DNA from: Metapseudomonas otitidis | GTDB taxonomy: Bacteria > Pseudomonadota > Gammaproteobacteria > Pseudomonadales > Pseudomonadaceae | DNA: 64,000 bases | Direction: 5' to 3' | Assembly: GCF_900111835.1 (NCBI RefSeq) | Contig: NZ_FOJP01000010.1 | Coordinates: 124,001 to 188,000, forward strand | Shown: positions 39,856-50,064 of the stretch, piece by piece | Numbering within the stretch: the first letter of the stretch is position 1 | How the letters are laid out: every line of letters begins with the position of its first letter | Program-made: the position numbers and the translations under genes | The notes under the pieces: model-generated | What the model was told of the DNA's origin: nothing | Seen by the model: only the letters and a program-made list of their open reading frames with translations | The model's database searches: none

Positions 39856-41715
39856 ATGGCCCTACTGCAGATCGCCGAACCCGGACTGAGCCCCAAGCCG
39901 CACCAGCGTCGCCTGGCTGTGGGGATCGACCTCGGCACCACCAATTCCCTTGTCGCCGCCGTCAGAAGCGGTGTCGCCGAGCCCCTGCCCAATGCTCAGG
40001 GCGATGTGATTGTCCCTTCGGCCGTTCGCTACCATGCCGACCGGGTCGAGGTCGGGCGTACCGCCCGTGACACCGCCCTTGAAGATCCGCTGAACACCAT
40101 CCTCTCCGTCAAGCGCCTGATGGGGCGTGGCCTGGAGGATGTGAAGCACCTCGGCGAGCACCTGCCATACCGCTTCGTCGCGGGCGAATCCCACATGCCG
40201 TTCATCGAGACCGTGCAGGGCGTCCGCAGTCCGGTCGAGGTGTCCGCCGAAATCCTTCGCGCATTGCGTCAGCGTGCCGAGTCGAGCCTGGGGGGCGAAC
40301 TGGTGGGTGCGGTCATTACCGTGCCGGCCTATTTCGATGACGCCCAGCGGCAGGCCACCAAGGACGCCGCACGCCTGGCTGGCCTGAATGTGCTGCGCCT
40401 GCTCAATGAGCCGACGGCGGCAGCGGTCGCCTACGGACTGGACAAGCAGGCCCAGGGTGTTGTCGCCATCTATGACCTGGGCGGCGGCACCTTTGACGTT
40501 TCCATCCTTCGCCTGACCCGTGGCGTCTTCGAGGTTCTGGCCACCGGCGGTGACAGTGCCCTCGGCGGTGATGACTTCGACCATGCCATCGCTGGCTGGA
40601 TCGTCGAGCAGGCCGGTCTTTCCGCTGACCTGGATGCCGGTGCCCAGCGCAACCTGCTGCAGGTGGCCTGCGCTGCCAAGGAAGCGCTTACCACGGCCGA
40701 CGAGGTAGACGTTGCCTACCGTGGCTGGACGTCCAGCCTGACCCGTGCCCACTTCGAGTCGCTGATCGAGCCCATGGTGGCGCGCAGTCTCAAGGCCTGC
40801 CGCCGCGCCGTGCGGGATGCCGGCATCGAAGTCGAGGATGTCGAGGCGGTGGTGATGGTCGGCGGTTCGACCCGCGTGCCCCGCGTTCGCGAGGCGGTAG
40901 GCGGCCTGTTCGGGCGTGAGCCGCTCACTGACATCGATCCGGACCAGGTGGTGGCCATCGGCGCCGCTATCCAGGCTGACATCCTGGCGGGCAACAAGCG
41001 CGGCGAAGAGCTGCTGTTGCTCGACGTGATCCCGCTGTCCCTCGGCCTCGAGACCATGGGCGGATTGATGGAGAAGGTCATCCCGCGCAACACCACCATC
41101 CCAGTGGCGCGCGCGCAGGATTTCACCACCTACCGTGATGGCCAGACCGCCATGATGATCCACGTGCTCCAGGGCGAGCGCGAGCTGGTCAAGGACTGCC
41201 GCTCCCTGGCGCGCTTCGAGCTGCGTGGCATCCCTCCGATGGTGGCCGGTGCAGCCAAGATCCGCGTCACCTTCCAGGTGGATGCCGACGGCCTGCTGGG
41301 CGTGACCGCGCGCGAGCTGGGCTCGGGTGTCGAGGCGAGCATCCAGGTCAAGCCGTCCTACGGCCTGACCGATGGCGAGATCGCCCGCATGCTGCAGGAC
41401 TCTTTCCAGTACGCCAATGACGACAAGCAGGCCCGGGTGCTGCGTGAGCACCAGGTCGAGGCCCGTCGCCTGATCGAGGCGGTCGAGGCGGCTGTCCAGG
41501 CGGACGGCGACACCCTGCTGGACGCCGACGAACGTGCCGCTATCGCCTACCAGCTGGATCAGTTGCGCGAACTGCTCGAAGGCAGTGACGGCGTGGCGAT
41601 CGAGCAGCAGACCAAACGACTGGTCCAGGTGACCGACGCCTTCGCGGCGCGGCGCATGGATGCCAGTGTCAAGGCAGCCCTCGCCGGGCGCCGACTGAAT
41701 GAAATCGAGGAATGA
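39856..41715 (+). CDS. hscA: Fe-S chaperone HscA (Hsp70 type)
   Basis: 619 residues. The ATPase domain starts [10 protein letters not shown] and has Y-D-L-G-G-G-T-F-D and G-G-S-T-R-V-P. The substrate-binding domain and a helical lid follow. It is the specialised Hsp70 that acts on the L-P-P-V-K motif of IscU. About 20 residues longer at the N-terminus than DnaK-type starts, as in other HscA. Confidence 0.98.
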   Translation: MALLQIAEPGLSPKPHQRRLAVGIDLGTTNSLVAAVRSGVAEPLPNAQGDVIVPSAVRYHADRVEVGRTARDTALEDPLNTILSVKRLMGRGLEDVKHLGEHLPYRFVAGESHMPFIETVQGVRSPVEVSAEILRALRQRAESSLGGELVGAVITVPAYFDDAQRQATKDAARLAGLNVLRLLNEPTAAAVAYGLDKQAQGVVAIYDLGGGTFDVSILRLTRGVFEVLATGGDSALGGDDFDHAIAGWIVEQAGLSADLDAGAQRNLLQVACAAKEALTTADEVDVAYRGWTSSLTRAHFESLIEPMVARSLKACRRAVRDAGIEVEDVEAVVMVGGSTRVPRVREAVGGLFGREPLTDIDPDQVVAIGAAIQADILAGNKRGEELLLLDVIPLSLGLETMGGLMEKVIPRNTTIPVARAQDFTTYRDGQTAMMIHVLQGERELVKDCRSLARFELRGIPPMVAGAAKIRVTFQVDADGLLGVTARELGSGVEASIQVKPSYGLTDGEIARMLQDSFQYANDDKQARVLREHQVEARRLIEAVEAAVQADGDTLLDADERAAIAYQLDQLRELLEGSDGVAIEQQTKRLVQVTDAFAARRMDASVKAALAGRRLNEIEE

Positions 41716-41719
41716 CCCC

Positions 41720-42058
41720 ATGCCGCAGATCGTATTCCTGCCCCACGCCGAGCACTGCCCCGAAGGGCTGGTGGTAGAGGCCCAGCCGGGCGAGACCATC
41801 ATCGCGGCGGCGCTGCGCAACGGCCTGGAGATCGAGCACGCCTGCGAGATGTCCTGCGCCTGCACCACCTGCCACGTGGTCGTGCGTGAAGGCTTCGCCT
41901 CCATGGAGCCCTCCGACGAGCTGGAGGACGACATGCTGGACAAGGCCTGGGGGCTTGAGGCCGAGTCGCGCCTGTCCTGCCAGGCCGTCGTAGGCGAAGA
42001 GGATCTGGTGGTGGAGATTCCGAAGTACACCATCAACCAGGTTTCGGAAAAGCACTGA
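41720..42058 (+). CDS. fdx: [2Fe-2S] ferredoxin of the isc operon
   Basis: 112 residues. Adrenodoxin-type ligands: C-E-M-S-C-A-C-T-T-C supplies three cysteines and L-S-C-Q-A the fourth. It donates electrons during cluster assembly. It starts 5 bases after the hscA stop. Confidence 0.97.
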   Translation: MPQIVFLPHAEHCPEGLVVEAQPGETIIAAALRNGLEIEHACEMSCACTTCHVVVREGFASMEPSDELEDDMLDKAWGLEAESRLSCQAVVGEEDLVVEIPKYTINQVSEKH

Positions 42059-42068
42059 GGGCCGCGCC

Positions 42069-42269
42069 ATGAGTCTGAAATGGGTCGATGTGCTGGAAAT
42101 CGCCGTCCAGCTCGCCGAAAGCAAGCCTGACGTGGACCCGCGCTACGTCAATTTCGTCGATCTCCACAACTGGGTGACCAGCCTGCCCGAGTTCGACGAT
42201 GACACCCAGCGAGGCGGGGAGAAGGTCCTGGAGGCGATCCAGGCGGCCTGGATCGAGGAGGCCGACTGA
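42069..42269 (+). CDS. iscX: IscX (YfhJ-like) Fe-S assembly protein
   Basis: 66 residues, very acidic. It has the conserved W-V-D-V-L-E-I-A, the D-P-x-Y-V-x-F-x-D-L motif and W-I-E-E-A at the end. It binds IscS and iron and modulates the desulfurase. It is the last gene of isc. Confidence 0.96.
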   Translation: MSLKWVDVLEIAVQLAESKPDVDPRYVNFVDLHNWVTSLPEFDDDTQRGGEKVLEAIQAAWIEEAD

Positions 42270-42301
42270 GGCCTGCTCAGCCACCCTACGCATTTAACAG
42301 G

Positions 42302-42332
42302 AACCCGCGTATAATTCGCGGGTTTAATTTTT
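42302..42332 (+). terminator. Hairpin with T tract after isc, carrying a TATAAT loop
   Basis: AACCCGCG (42302-42309) pairs with CGCGGGTT (42317-42324), followed by TAATTTTT. This looks like the isc terminator. The loop contains a perfect TATAAT (42310-42315), which may serve as the ndk -10 element. No good -35 is seen at 16-18 bp. Confidence 0.6.
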
Positions 42333-42363
42333 CGCTTTAATCCATAGTTTCCGGAGTAATTCC

Positions 42364-42795
42364 ATGGCTGTTGAACGTACCCTCTCCATCATCAAGCCGG
42401 ACGCCGTTTCCAAGAACGTCATCGGCGAGATCGTCACCCGCTTCGAAAAGGCCGGCCTGCGCGTCGTTGCTGCCAAGATGGTCCAGCTGTCCGAGCGTGA
42501 AGCCGGTGGTTTCTACGCCGAGCACAAAGAGCGCCCCTTCTTCAAGGACCTGGTGTCCTTCATGACTTCCGGTCCGGTCGTTGTCCAGGTCCTGGAAGGC
42601 GAAGGCGCCATTGCCAAGAACCGTGAACTGATGGGCGCTACCGATCCGAAGAAAGCCGACGCCGGCACCATCCGCGCTGACTTCGCCGTTTCCATCGACG
42701 AGAACGCCGTACACGGTTCCGACTCCGAGGCCTCCGCTGCTCGCGAGATCGCCTACTTCTTCGCCGCCACCGAGGTGTGCGCTCGCATCCGCTGA
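42364..42795 (+). CDS. ndk: Nucleoside diphosphate kinase
   Basis: 143 residues. The active-site His is in N-A-V-H-G-S-D-S. The N-terminal [12 protein letters not shown] is canonical. It transfers the gamma phosphate from ATP to other NDPs. It is followed by rlmN after 24 bp. Confidence 0.98.
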   Translation: MAVERTLSIIKPDAVSKNVIGEIVTRFEKAGLRVVAAKMVQLSEREAGGFYAEHKERPFFKDLVSFMTSGPVVVQVLEGEGAIAKNRELMGATDPKKADAGTIRADFAVSIDENAVHGSDSEASAAREIAYFFAATEVCARIR

Positions 42796-42819
42796 TCGCG
42801 GCTGGGAGAGGGTGAAGCC

Positions 42820-43968
42820 ATGACTGCATCGACCGGTAAAGTGAACCTGCTGGGTCTGACCCAGTCGCAACTGGAAAGCTTCTTCGAAACCATCGGGGAG
42901 AAACGCTTCCGCGCCGGTCAGGTGATGAAGTGGATTCACCACTTCGGCGTCGAGGACTTCGACGCCATGAGCAATATCGGCAAGGCCTTGCGCGAAAAGC
43001 TCAAGGCCTCTGCCGAGATCCGTGGCCCGGAAGTGGTCAGCCAGGACATTTCCAGCGATGGCACCCGCAAGTGGGTGGTCCGGGTGGCGTCGGGCAGCTG
43101 CGTCGAGACCGTCTACATCCCCCAGGGAGGGCGCGGCACGCTGTGCGTCTCGTCCCAGGCTGGTTGCGCACTGGACTGCAGCTTCTGCTCCACGGGCAAG
43201 CAAGGCTTCAACAGTGACCTCACCGCCGCGGAGATCATCGGCCAGGTCTGGATCGCCAACAAATCCTTCGGCACCGTGCCGGCCAAGATCGACCGCGCCA
43301 TCACCAACGTGGTGATGATGGGCATGGGCGAGCCGCTGCTGAACTTCGACAACGTCGTCGCCGCCATGACCATCATGATGGACGACCTCGGCTACGGTAT
43401 TTCCAAGCGCAAGGTGACCCTGTCCACCTCGGGCGTGGCGCCGATGATCGACAAGCTCGCTGAAGTCACCGACGTGTCCCTGGCGCTGTCCCTGCACGCA
43501 CCCAATGACGAACTGCGTAACGAGCTGGTACCGATCAACAAGAAGTACCCCCTCGCGGTGGTGCTGGATGCCTGCAATCGCTACATCTCCCGCCTTGGCG
43601 AGAAGCGCTTCCTGACCATCGAGTACACGCTGCTCAAGGATGTGAACGATCAGCCTGTCCATGCTGAGCAGATGATCGCACTCCTCAAGGATTTTCCTTG
43701 CAAGATCAACCTCATTCCGTTTAATCCCTTCCCCTTCTCCGGGTACGAGCGGCCGAGCAACAACGCCATTCGCCGTTTCCAGGACCTGTTGCACAAGGCC
43801 GGCCACAACGTCACCGTTCGCACCACCCGTGGCGACGACATCGACGCCGCGTGTGGGCAACTGGTCGGGCAGGTCATGGACCGTACCCGCCGCAGTGAGC
43901 GTTACATCGCCCTGCGTCAGCTCGATACCGATGCGGACGCCGGCCTGAACGCCGCCAATCGAAACTGA
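42820..43968 (+). CDS. rlmN: Dual-specificity 23S rRNA/tRNA adenine-C2 methyltransferase RlmN
   Basis: 382 residues, radical SAM. The cluster motif C-x3-C-x2-C is A-L-D-C-S-F-C preceded by G-C. The conserved G-M-G-E-P-L-L-N and the C-terminal [12 protein letters not shown], with the methyl-carrying Cys, are present. It methylates A2503 of 23S rRNA and A37 of some tRNAs. Confidence 0.97.
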   Translation: MTASTGKVNLLGLTQSQLESFFETIGEKRFRAGQVMKWIHHFGVEDFDAMSNIGKALREKLKASAEIRGPEVVSQDISSDGTRKWVVRVASGSCVETVYIPQGGRGTLCVSSQAGCALDCSFCSTGKQGFNSDLTAAEIIGQVWIANKSFGTVPAKIDRAITNVVMMGMGEPLLNFDNVVAAMTIMMDDLGYGISKRKVTLSTSGVAPMIDKLAEVTDVSLALSLHAPNDELRNELVPINKKYPLAVVLDACNRYISRLGEKRFLTIEYTLLKDVNDQPVHAEQMIALLKDFPCKINLIPFNPFPFSGYERPSNNAIRRFQDLLHKAGHNVTVRTTRGDDIDAACGQLVGQVMDRTRRSERYIALRQLDTDADAGLNAANRN

Positions 43969-43981
43969 AGGGAGGAACCCC

Positions 43982-44740
43982 ATGACCCTGCGCATCGCGC
44001 TGACTGCTTTACTCGCAAGCCTATGCATGGGATGTGTTTCGAGCGGGAGCGTAGATCCCCTCTCAACGTCAAAAGGGCGAGATGAGGCGCGTGATGCCTA
44101 TATTCGTCTTGGCCTCGGGTATTTGCAGGAAGGGCAGTCCGAGCAAGCCAAGGTTCCGTTGAAGCAGGCGCTGGATCTGGACTCCTCCAACCCCGACGCC
44201 CATGCGGCGTTAGCGCTTGTCTTTCAAAATGAGTTAGAACCTGCGCTGGCTGACGAGCATTATCGAAGGGCGCTTTCTGCGCGTGCTGATGCTCGCATCA
44301 GAAACAACTATGGAAGCTTCTTGTTCGAGCAAAAGCGCTACAAGGAAGCTTACGAGCAGTTCCAGGCTGCAGCCGAAGATAATCTTTACCCAGAGCGTTC
44401 CCGCGTATTCGAGAATATGGGGCTGGTAGCTCTCCAACTGAAGCAGCCTGCACTGGCCAAGCAGCATTTTGAGAAGTCCCTTCGTCTTAACAGCCAGCAA
44501 CCCAGAGCGCTTCTCGAGATGTCGCAGTTGCTGTACGACGAGAAGCAATACGTCCCCGCCCGCGACTATTACCTGAGCTTTTCGTCCATGGCGCCCCAGA
44601 CAGCCCGCAGCCTCCTGCTCGGCGTGCGCATCGCCACGGTCTTCGACGACCGTGACCAGGCCGCCAGCCTGGGCCTGCAGCTCAAACGCCTCTATCCCGG
44701 TACGCCCGAGTACCAGCAATACCTGTCGGAGCAAAGATGA
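43982..44740 (+). CDS. pilF: Type IV pilus pilotin PilF
   Basis: 252 residues. An N-terminal lipoprotein-type signal ends L-C-M-G-C (Cys18; the -3 residue Cys is unusual for a lipobox). Six TPR repeats follow (A-Y-I-R-L-G-L-G-Y-L-Q, D-A-H-A-A-L-A-L-V-F, Y-G-S-F-L-F-E-Q). PilF brings the PilQ secretin to the outer membrane. Bases ~44020-44540 are clearly less GC-rich than the surroundings and use rare codons such as TTA and AGA. Its stop overlaps the next start by ATGA. Confidence 0.93.
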   Translation: MTLRIALTALLASLCMGCVSSGSVDPLSTSKGRDEARDAYIRLGLGYLQEGQSEQAKVPLKQALDLDSSNPDAHAALALVFQNELEPALADEHYRRALSARADARIRNNYGSFLFEQKRYKEAYEQFQAAAEDNLYPERSRVFENMGLVALQLKQPALAKQHFEKSLRLNSQQPRALLEMSQLLYDEKQYVPARDYYLSFSSMAPQTARSLLLGVRIATVFDDRDQAASLGLQLKRLYPGTPEYQQYLSEQR

Positions 44741-45753
44741 AATCGTCGCAACCCGAACCTGTTGCAGCGACCCGGGGCAATCCGGGCGAAGTGCTGCGCC
44801 AGGCGCGAGAGAACCAGGGCCTGGACCTGGCCGACATCGCCCGCCAGCTGAACCTGACCGAATACGCGTTGCGCCAACTGGAGGCCGGCTCTTTCGAGCA
44901 GCTTCCCGGGCACACCTTCGCGCGCGGTTACATCCGCGCCTACGCCAAGCTCATCGGGCTCGACCAGGCTGAACTGGTTGCGGAGTTCGATCGTTACACC
45001 GGCACCGATGCCACCGGCAGCAACGTGCACAGCCTCGGTCGTATCGAGGAACCGGTTCGCCTGTCCCAGAGCGTGCTGCGTTTCGTCAGCTTCGCGATCC
45101 TCGTCGCCCTCGGCGTCATCGGTTTCCTCTGGTGGCAGGACCAGGCCGAGCGTCGCGCCAGCGACAACAGCGAGCTGAGCCTTGAGCACGTAGAAGTCGA
45201 GAGTGCCGACGGTACCACCCAGATCCACCCGCTGGACGAGCCGGAAGACCAGGCCGTTGTCGAAGCCGAGCAGGAAGCCCAGGCCGCCGGTAGCGAGACC
45301 GCCGCTGTTCCCCCGGTTTCGTCGCAACAGCCCGCTACGCCGTCCCAGGTGCCGGCTGCTACCGCAACCAACCCTACCGTCAATTCCCCTGCCGCTCAGC
45401 CCGCGCAACCGAGCACCGCAGCACCGGCCACTGCGCCGGCCCAGCCCGCTGTCCCGGCCCAGGCACCCGCACCTGCTGCGTCGCCCAGTGCCCCGGTCGT
45501 GGCTGCTGCCGGTGAAGGCGTGGTGCGAGTGCAGTTCACCGCCAACTGCTGGTTCCAGCTCACCGACGCTGGCGGCGCCGTGCTGCAGAGCGGGATCAAG
45601 CGCTCCGGCGAGAGCTTCGAGGTCGCCGGCAAGGCCCCCCTCGAACTGCGACTGGGCTATGCCCGAGGCGCCCAGGTCAGCTACAACGGCCAGCCCGTGG
45701 ATATCGCGCCGTTCATCCATGGCGAGACCGCTCGCCTGAAACTGGGTCAATAA
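44737..45753 (+). CDS. RodZ-like helix-turn-helix membrane protein
   Basis: 338 residues. Residues ~18-80 form a RodZ-type HTH (G-E-V-L-R-Q-A-R-E, L-T-E-Y-A-L-R-Q-L-E, F-A-R-G-Y-I-R-A-Y-A). One membrane helix lies at ~112-132. A Pro/Ala/Gln-rich linker spans ~175-250. The C-terminal DUF4115 domain begins V-R-V-Q-F-T-A-N-C-W-F. This is the RodZ layout, where the cytoplasmic HTH binds MreB to keep rod shape. In Pseudomonas it lies between pilF and ispG, as here. The name rodZ is likely but not proved. Confidence 0.88.
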   Translation: MKSSQPEPVAATRGNPGEVLRQARENQGLDLADIARQLNLTEYALRQLEAGSFEQLPGHTFARGYIRAYAKLIGLDQAELVAEFDRYTGTDATGSNVHSLGRIEEPVRLSQSVLRFVSFAILVALGVIGFLWWQDQAERRASDNSELSLEHVEVESADGTTQIHPLDEPEDQAVVEAEQEAQAAGSETAAVPPVSSQQPATPSQVPAATATNPTVNSPAAQPAQPSTAAPATAPAQPAVPAQAPAPAASPSAPVVAAAGEGVVRVQFTANCWFQLTDAGGAVLQSGIKRSGESFEVAGKAPLELRLGYARGAQVSYNGQPVDIAPFIHGETARLKLGQ

Positions 45754-45756
45754 ACG

Positions 45757-46869
45757 ATGCATTGCGAATCCCCGATCAAACGCCGTCCCTCCCGCAAGAT
45801 CTGGGTCGGCTCCGTGCCGGTGGGGGGCGATGCCCCCATCGCCGTGCAGAGCATGACCAACACCGACACCTGCGACGTCGCCGCCACCGTCGGCCAGATC
45901 CGTCGCCTGGAGGAAGCCGGTGCCGATATCGTCCGTGTATCCGTGCCGGACATGGAGGCAGCCGAAGCCTTCGGCCTGATCAAGCAGCAGGTCCGTGTCC
46001 CGCTGGTGGCCGATATCCACTTCGACTACAAGATCGCCCTGCGCGTGGCGGAGCTGGGCGTCGACTGCCTGCGGATCAACCCCGGCAACATCGGCCGCGA
46101 GGACCGCGTCAAGGCCGTGGTCGACGCCGCCCGTGACCGCAATATCCCGATCCGCATCGGCGTCAACGCCGGTTCCCTGGAGAAGGACCTGCAGAAGAAA
46201 TACGGCGAGCCCACCCCGGAAGCCCTGCTCGAGTCGGCCATGCGCCATGTGGACTACCTCGACAAGCTGGACTTCCAGAACTTCAAGGTCAGCGTGAAGG
46301 CATCCGACGTGTTCATGGCCGTCGCCGCCTATCGCCTGCTGGCCAAGCAGATCGAGCAGCCCCTTCACCTCGGCATCACCGAGGCCGGTGGCCTGCGCTC
46401 GGGTACTGTCAAGTCGGCGGTCGGACTGGGCATGCTGCTCGCCGAAGGCATCGGCGACACCATCCGCATTTCCCTGGCCGCCGACCCGGTGGAGGAGATC
46501 AAGGTCGGTTTCGATATCCTCAAGTCCCTGCGCCTGCGCTCCCGTGGCATCAACTTCATCGCCTGCCCGAGTTGCTCGCGGCAGAACTTCGATGTGGTCA
46601 AGACCATGAACGAGCTGGAAGGGCGCCTGGAGGACCTGCTGGTCCCGCTGGACGTCGCCGTCATCGGTTGCGTGGTCAACGGCCCCGGCGAAGCCAAGGA
46701 GGCCCATGTCGGCCTCACCGGCGGTACGCCGAACAACCTGGTCTACATCGACGGCAAGCCGGCGCAGAAACTGCAGAACGAGAACCTGGTGGATGAGCTG
46801 GAGAGGCTGATCCGTCGCAAGGCGGCCGAGAAGGCCGAGGCTGACGCGGCCGTCATCGCCCGCAGCTGA
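45757..46869 (+). CDS. ispG: 4-hydroxy-3-methylbut-2-enyl diphosphate synthase
   Basis: 370 residues. TIM-barrel N-terminal part ([11 protein letters not shown]) and C-terminal [4Fe-4S] domain with ligands in A-C-P-S-C-S-R and [11 protein letters not shown]. It carries out the penultimate step of the MEP isoprenoid pathway. It needs an Fe-S cluster and sits a few genes after isc. It begins three bases after the rodZ-like stop. Confidence 0.98.
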   Translation: MHCESPIKRRPSRKIWVGSVPVGGDAPIAVQSMTNTDTCDVAATVGQIRRLEEAGADIVRVSVPDMEAAEAFGLIKQQVRVPLVADIHFDYKIALRVAELGVDCLRINPGNIGREDRVKAVVDAARDRNIPIRIGVNAGSLEKDLQKKYGEPTPEALLESAMRHVDYLDKLDFQNFKVSVKASDVFMAVAAYRLLAKQIEQPLHLGITEAGGLRSGTVKSAVGLGMLLAEGIGDTIRISLAADPVEEIKVGFDILKSLRLRSRGINFIACPSCSRQNFDVVKTMNELEGRLEDLLVPLDVAVIGCVVNGPGEAKEAHVGLTGGTPNNLVYIDGKPAQKLQNENLVDELERLIRRKAAEKAEADAAVIARS

Positions 46870-46883
46870 ATTAAGGACACCCC

Positions 46884-48173
46884 GTGAGCAAGACCCTCCA
46901 AGCCATCCGTGGCATGAACGACATCCTGCCGGAGCAGACCCCTGCCTGGCGCTACCTGGAAAACACCTTCGCCACGCTGCTCGACGGCTATGGCTACAAG
47001 GAAATCCGCCTGCCCATCCTCGAGTTCACCGAGCTGTTCGCCCGGGGCATCGGCGAGGGCACCGACGTGGTCGACAAGGAGATGTACACCTTCCTCGACC
47101 GCAACGAAGAGTCGCTGACCCTGCGCCCCGAAGGCACAGCCGGTTGCGTGCGTGCCGTCCTCGAGCACGGCCTCACTGGTGGCGGCCAGGTGCAGAAGCT
47201 GTGGTACGCCGGCCCGATGTTCCGCTACGAGAAGCCGCAGAAAGGCCGCTACCGCCAGTTCCACCAGATCGGCGTGGAAGTGTTCAACCTCCCGGGGCCG
47301 GACATCGACGCCGAGCTGATCGTCCTCACCTGGCGCCTGTGGCAGAAGCTCGGCATCGCCGACGCCGTGACCCTGCAGCTGAACAGCCTGGGTTCCAGCG
47401 AGGCCCGTGCGCGCTACCGTGACGCCCTGGTGGCCTACCTGCAGGAGCGTTTCGACCGCCTGGACGAAGACAGCCAGCGTCGCCTCACCACCAACCCGCT
47501 GCGCATCCTCGACAGCAAGAATGCCGATACCCAGGCACTGCTGGTGGATGCGCCGACCCTGCACGACTACCTGGACGAAGAGTCCGTCGCGCACTTCGAG
47601 GGCCTCAAGGCGCGCCTGGATGCCGTCGGTATCCGCTACGAGATCAACCAGAAGCTGGTGCGCGGCCTCGACTACTACAGCCGTACCGTCTTCGAATGGG
47701 TGACCGACAAGCTCGGTGCCCAGGGCACCGTCTGTGCCGGTGGCCGCTACGACGGGCTGGTCAGCCAGTTCGGTGGCAAGCCGACCCCGGGCGTGGGCTT
47801 CGCCATGGGCGTCGAGCGCCTGGTGCTGCTGCTGGAGACCCTGCAGCAGATCCCCGACACCCTTAACGCCCCGGCCGACGTCTACATCTGCGCCTTCGGT
47901 GAGCCGGCCGAGCTGGCTGCCCTGGCCCTGGCCGAACGCCTGCGTGATGGCCTGCCGGGCCTGCGCCTGCTGGTCAATGCCGCCGCCGGCAGCTTCAAGA
48001 GCCAGTTCAAGAAAGCCGACAAGAGCGGCGCACGGTATGCGCTGATCCTGGGTGAGGACGAACTGGCCAAGCGCGTGGTAGGTTTCAAACCCCTGCGCGA
48101 AGACCAGGAACAACAGAACATTGCCTGGGATGCTCTGACCGAGCACCTGGCCGCCTGCCTGCAACAGGCTTGA
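46884..48173 (+). CDS. hisS: Histidyl-tRNA synthetase
   Basis: 429 residues from a GTG start. Class II motifs: A-I-R-G-M-N-D at the start, [24 protein letters not shown] and the His-specific L-V-R-G-L-D-Y-Y. It charges tRNA-His. The ispG-hisS-yfgM-bamB-der order matches E. coli. Confidence 0.98.
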   Translation: MSKTLQAIRGMNDILPEQTPAWRYLENTFATLLDGYGYKEIRLPILEFTELFARGIGEGTDVVDKEMYTFLDRNEESLTLRPEGTAGCVRAVLEHGLTGGGQVQKLWYAGPMFRYEKPQKGRYRQFHQIGVEVFNLPGPDIDAELIVLTWRLWQKLGIADAVTLQLNSLGSSEARARYRDALVAYLQERFDRLDEDSQRRLTTNPLRILDSKNADTQALLVDAPTLHDYLDEESVAHFEGLKARLDAVGIRYEINQKLVRGLDYYSRTVFEWVTDKLGAQGTVCAGGRYDGLVSQFGGKPTPGVGFAMGVERLVLLLETLQQIPDTLNAPADVYICAFGEPAELAALALAERLRDGLPGLRLLVNAAAGSFKSQFKKADKSGARYALILGEDELAKRVVGFKPLREDQEQQNIAWDALTEHLAACLQQA

Positions 48174-48199
48174 GCTTTGGAACATAGGAGTTGATTGGG

Positions 48200-48844
48200 G
48201 TGAGCACGCGTAGCGAAGACGAAGAACTGGCGGCGATCAAGGATTGGTGGCAGCGCAACGGCAAGCCCCTCGTCACTGGCGGCGCACTGGCGCTGGCCGT
48301 GGTGTTCGGCTGGCAGGCCTGGCAGAAGTACCAGACCAACCAGTCCCAGGGCGCCTCCATCGTCTACCAGCAACTGCTGGAGACGGCCCTGAACCCCAGC
48401 GGCAAGCCCGACGCCGGCAAGGTCGCGGAGCTGGCGAACAAGCTGAAGAGCGATTTCGGCGGCACTCACTATGCCCAGTACGGCAGCCTGTTCGTCGCCA
48501 AGGTGGCGGTGGAGTCCGGCAAGCTGGACGACGCGGCCGCCGAGCTCAAGGCCATCGTCGACAAGCCGGCCGACCCGACCCTGGGCGAGCTGGCACGCCA
48601 GCGCCTGGCCCGTGTCCTGGCGGCCCAGGGCAAGGTCGATGACGCCCTGAAGCTGTTGGAAGGCGACGCCACCAAGGCGTTCCTCGCCAGCCGTGAAGAA
48701 CTCAAGGGTGATCTGCTGGTCCAGCTGGGCCGTGCCGATGATGCCCATGCCGCTTACGAGAAGGCCAAGGCCGCGCTGTCGGATGACGCCGCAGTCGGTG
48801 GCCTGCAGATGAAGCTCGACGACCTCGCCAAAGGGGACGCATGA
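48200..48844 (+). CDS. YfgM-like ancillary SecYEG translocon subunit
   Basis: 214 residues from the GTG at 48200, with GGAG 9 bases upstream; a TTG at 48191 is a weaker choice. The short cytoplasmic start E-D-E-E-L-A-A-I-K-D-W-W and one membrane helix (G-A-L-A-L-A-V-V-F-G-W) are followed by TPR-like helices in the periplasm. YfgM works with PpiD at the Sec exit and near BamB. Its stop overlaps the bamB start by ATGA. Confidence 0.9.
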   Translation: MSTRSEDEELAAIKDWWQRNGKPLVTGGALALAVVFGWQAWQKYQTNQSQGASIVYQQLLETALNPSGKPDAGKVAELANKLKSDFGGTHYAQYGSLFVAKVAVESGKLDDAAAELKAIVDKPADPTLGELARQRLARVLAAQGKVDDALKLLEGDATKAFLASREELKGDLLVQLGRADDAHAAYEKAKAALSDDAAVGGLQMKLDDLAKGDA

Positions 48845-49986
48845 CGATGCGCTGGAAATTCGCCGCACTGCTGGCCCTGGCCGTCCTGGCCGCCGGTTGC
48901 AGCAGCAACAGCAAGAAGGAACTGCCGCCGGCCGAGCTGCCGAAGATCACCGAAGAGGTCCAGCTCAAGGAAGTCTGGAGCCGCTCCATCGGCGAAGGCC
49001 AGGGCGAGACCTACAACATGCTGGTGCCCGCCGTCGACGGCGAGGTCATCTATGCCGGTGACGTCGAAGGCCTGGTGGTCGCCATGGACCGCATGACCGG
49101 CGACAAGCTGTGGACCAAGGAACTCGACCTGCCGGTGTCCGGCGCGGTCGGTGCCGGCTATGGCCTGGTGCTGGTGGGAACCCTGAAGGGCGAGGTCATC
49201 GCCCTCGACTCCAGCAATGGTGAAGAGCGCTGGCGTGCCCGCGTCAACGGCGAGGTGCTGGCTCCGCCGGCCACCAACGGTGACGTGGTGGTCGTGCAGA
49301 CCCAGAACGACACCCTGTTCGGCTTCGACGCCTCTACTGGCAACCAGCGCTGGATCTACGAGAACACCCCGGCGGTGCTGACCCTGCGTGGCACCGGTGC
49401 ACCGGTCGTGACTAACCGTCTGGCGGTGGCCGGCCTGTCGTCCGGCAAGGTGATCGCCCTCGACGTGCAGCGCGGCCTGCCGGTTTGGGAGCAGCGTGTT
49501 GCCGTGCCCCAGGGCCGTTCCGAGCTGGATCGCGTGGTGGACATCGACGGTGGCCTGCTGCTGTCCGGTGGCACCCTGTACGTCTCCACCTACCAGGGCC
49601 GCGTCGCCGGCCTGGACCTGGAAAGCGGTCGCGTGCTGTGGCAGCGCGAAGCGTCCAGCTACGTGGGCGTCGCCCAGGGCTTCGGCAGCGTCTACGTCAG
49701 CCAGGCCAGCGGCACCATCGAAGGCATCGACGAGCGTTCGACCTCGGCCCTGTGGAGCAACGACTCCCTGGCCCGTCGCCAGCTCTCGGCACCCGAGGTG
49801 TTCTCCAGCTACGTGGCGGTCGGTGACTTCGAAGGCTACCTGCACCTGCTGAGCCAGGTGGACGGCCACTTCGTCGGTCGCGAGAAGATCGACGGCGACG
49901 GCCTGCGCGCCCGTCCGCTGGTGGTGGGCGACATGCTCTACGCCTTCGGCAACGGTGGGAAGCTGGTTGCCCTGACCATCCGCTAA
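48841..49986 (+). CDS. bamB: Outer membrane assembly lipoprotein BamB
   Basis: 381 residues. Lipobox L-A-A-G-C near residue 20, then an eight-bladed PQQ-type beta propeller (repeats such as G-A-V-G-A-G-Y-G-L-V, V-I-A-L-D, V-V-Q-T-Q). BamB belongs to the BAM complex that inserts outer-membrane proteins. The ATG at 48841 is followed by a second in-frame ATG two codons later, and either could serve. Confidence 0.96.
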   Translation: MTMRWKFAALLALAVLAAGCSSNSKKELPPAELPKITEEVQLKEVWSRSIGEGQGETYNMLVPAVDGEVIYAGDVEGLVVAMDRMTGDKLWTKELDLPVSGAVGAGYGLVLVGTLKGEVIALDSSNGEERWRARVNGEVLAPPATNGDVVVVQTQNDTLFGFDASTGNQRWIYENTPAVLTLRGTGAPVVTNRLAVAGLSSGKVIALDVQRGLPVWEQRVAVPQGRSELDRVVDIDGGLLLSGGTLYVSTYQGRVAGLDLESGRVLWQREASSYVGVAQGFGSVYVSQASGTIEGIDERSTSALWSNDSLARRQLSAPEVFSSYVAVGDFEGYLHLLSQVDGHFVGREKIDGDGLRARPLVVGDMLYAFGNGGKLVALTIR

Positions 49987-50003
49987 GCTGGTGTTCAATG
50001 TCC

Positions 50004-50040
50004 GGCCGCTGCCGTTCGACGGCAGCGGCCGTTGTGTTTT
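50004..50040 (+). terminator. Strong hairpin between bamB and der
   Basis: GGCCGCTGCCGT-TCG-ACGGCAGCGGCC is a 12-bp perfect stem with a 3-base loop, followed by GTTGTGTTTT. The interrupted T tract leaves partial read-through into der possible. Confidence 0.75.
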
Positions 50041-50064
50041 CTGAAAAATGCAGTGGAGAGCCTC

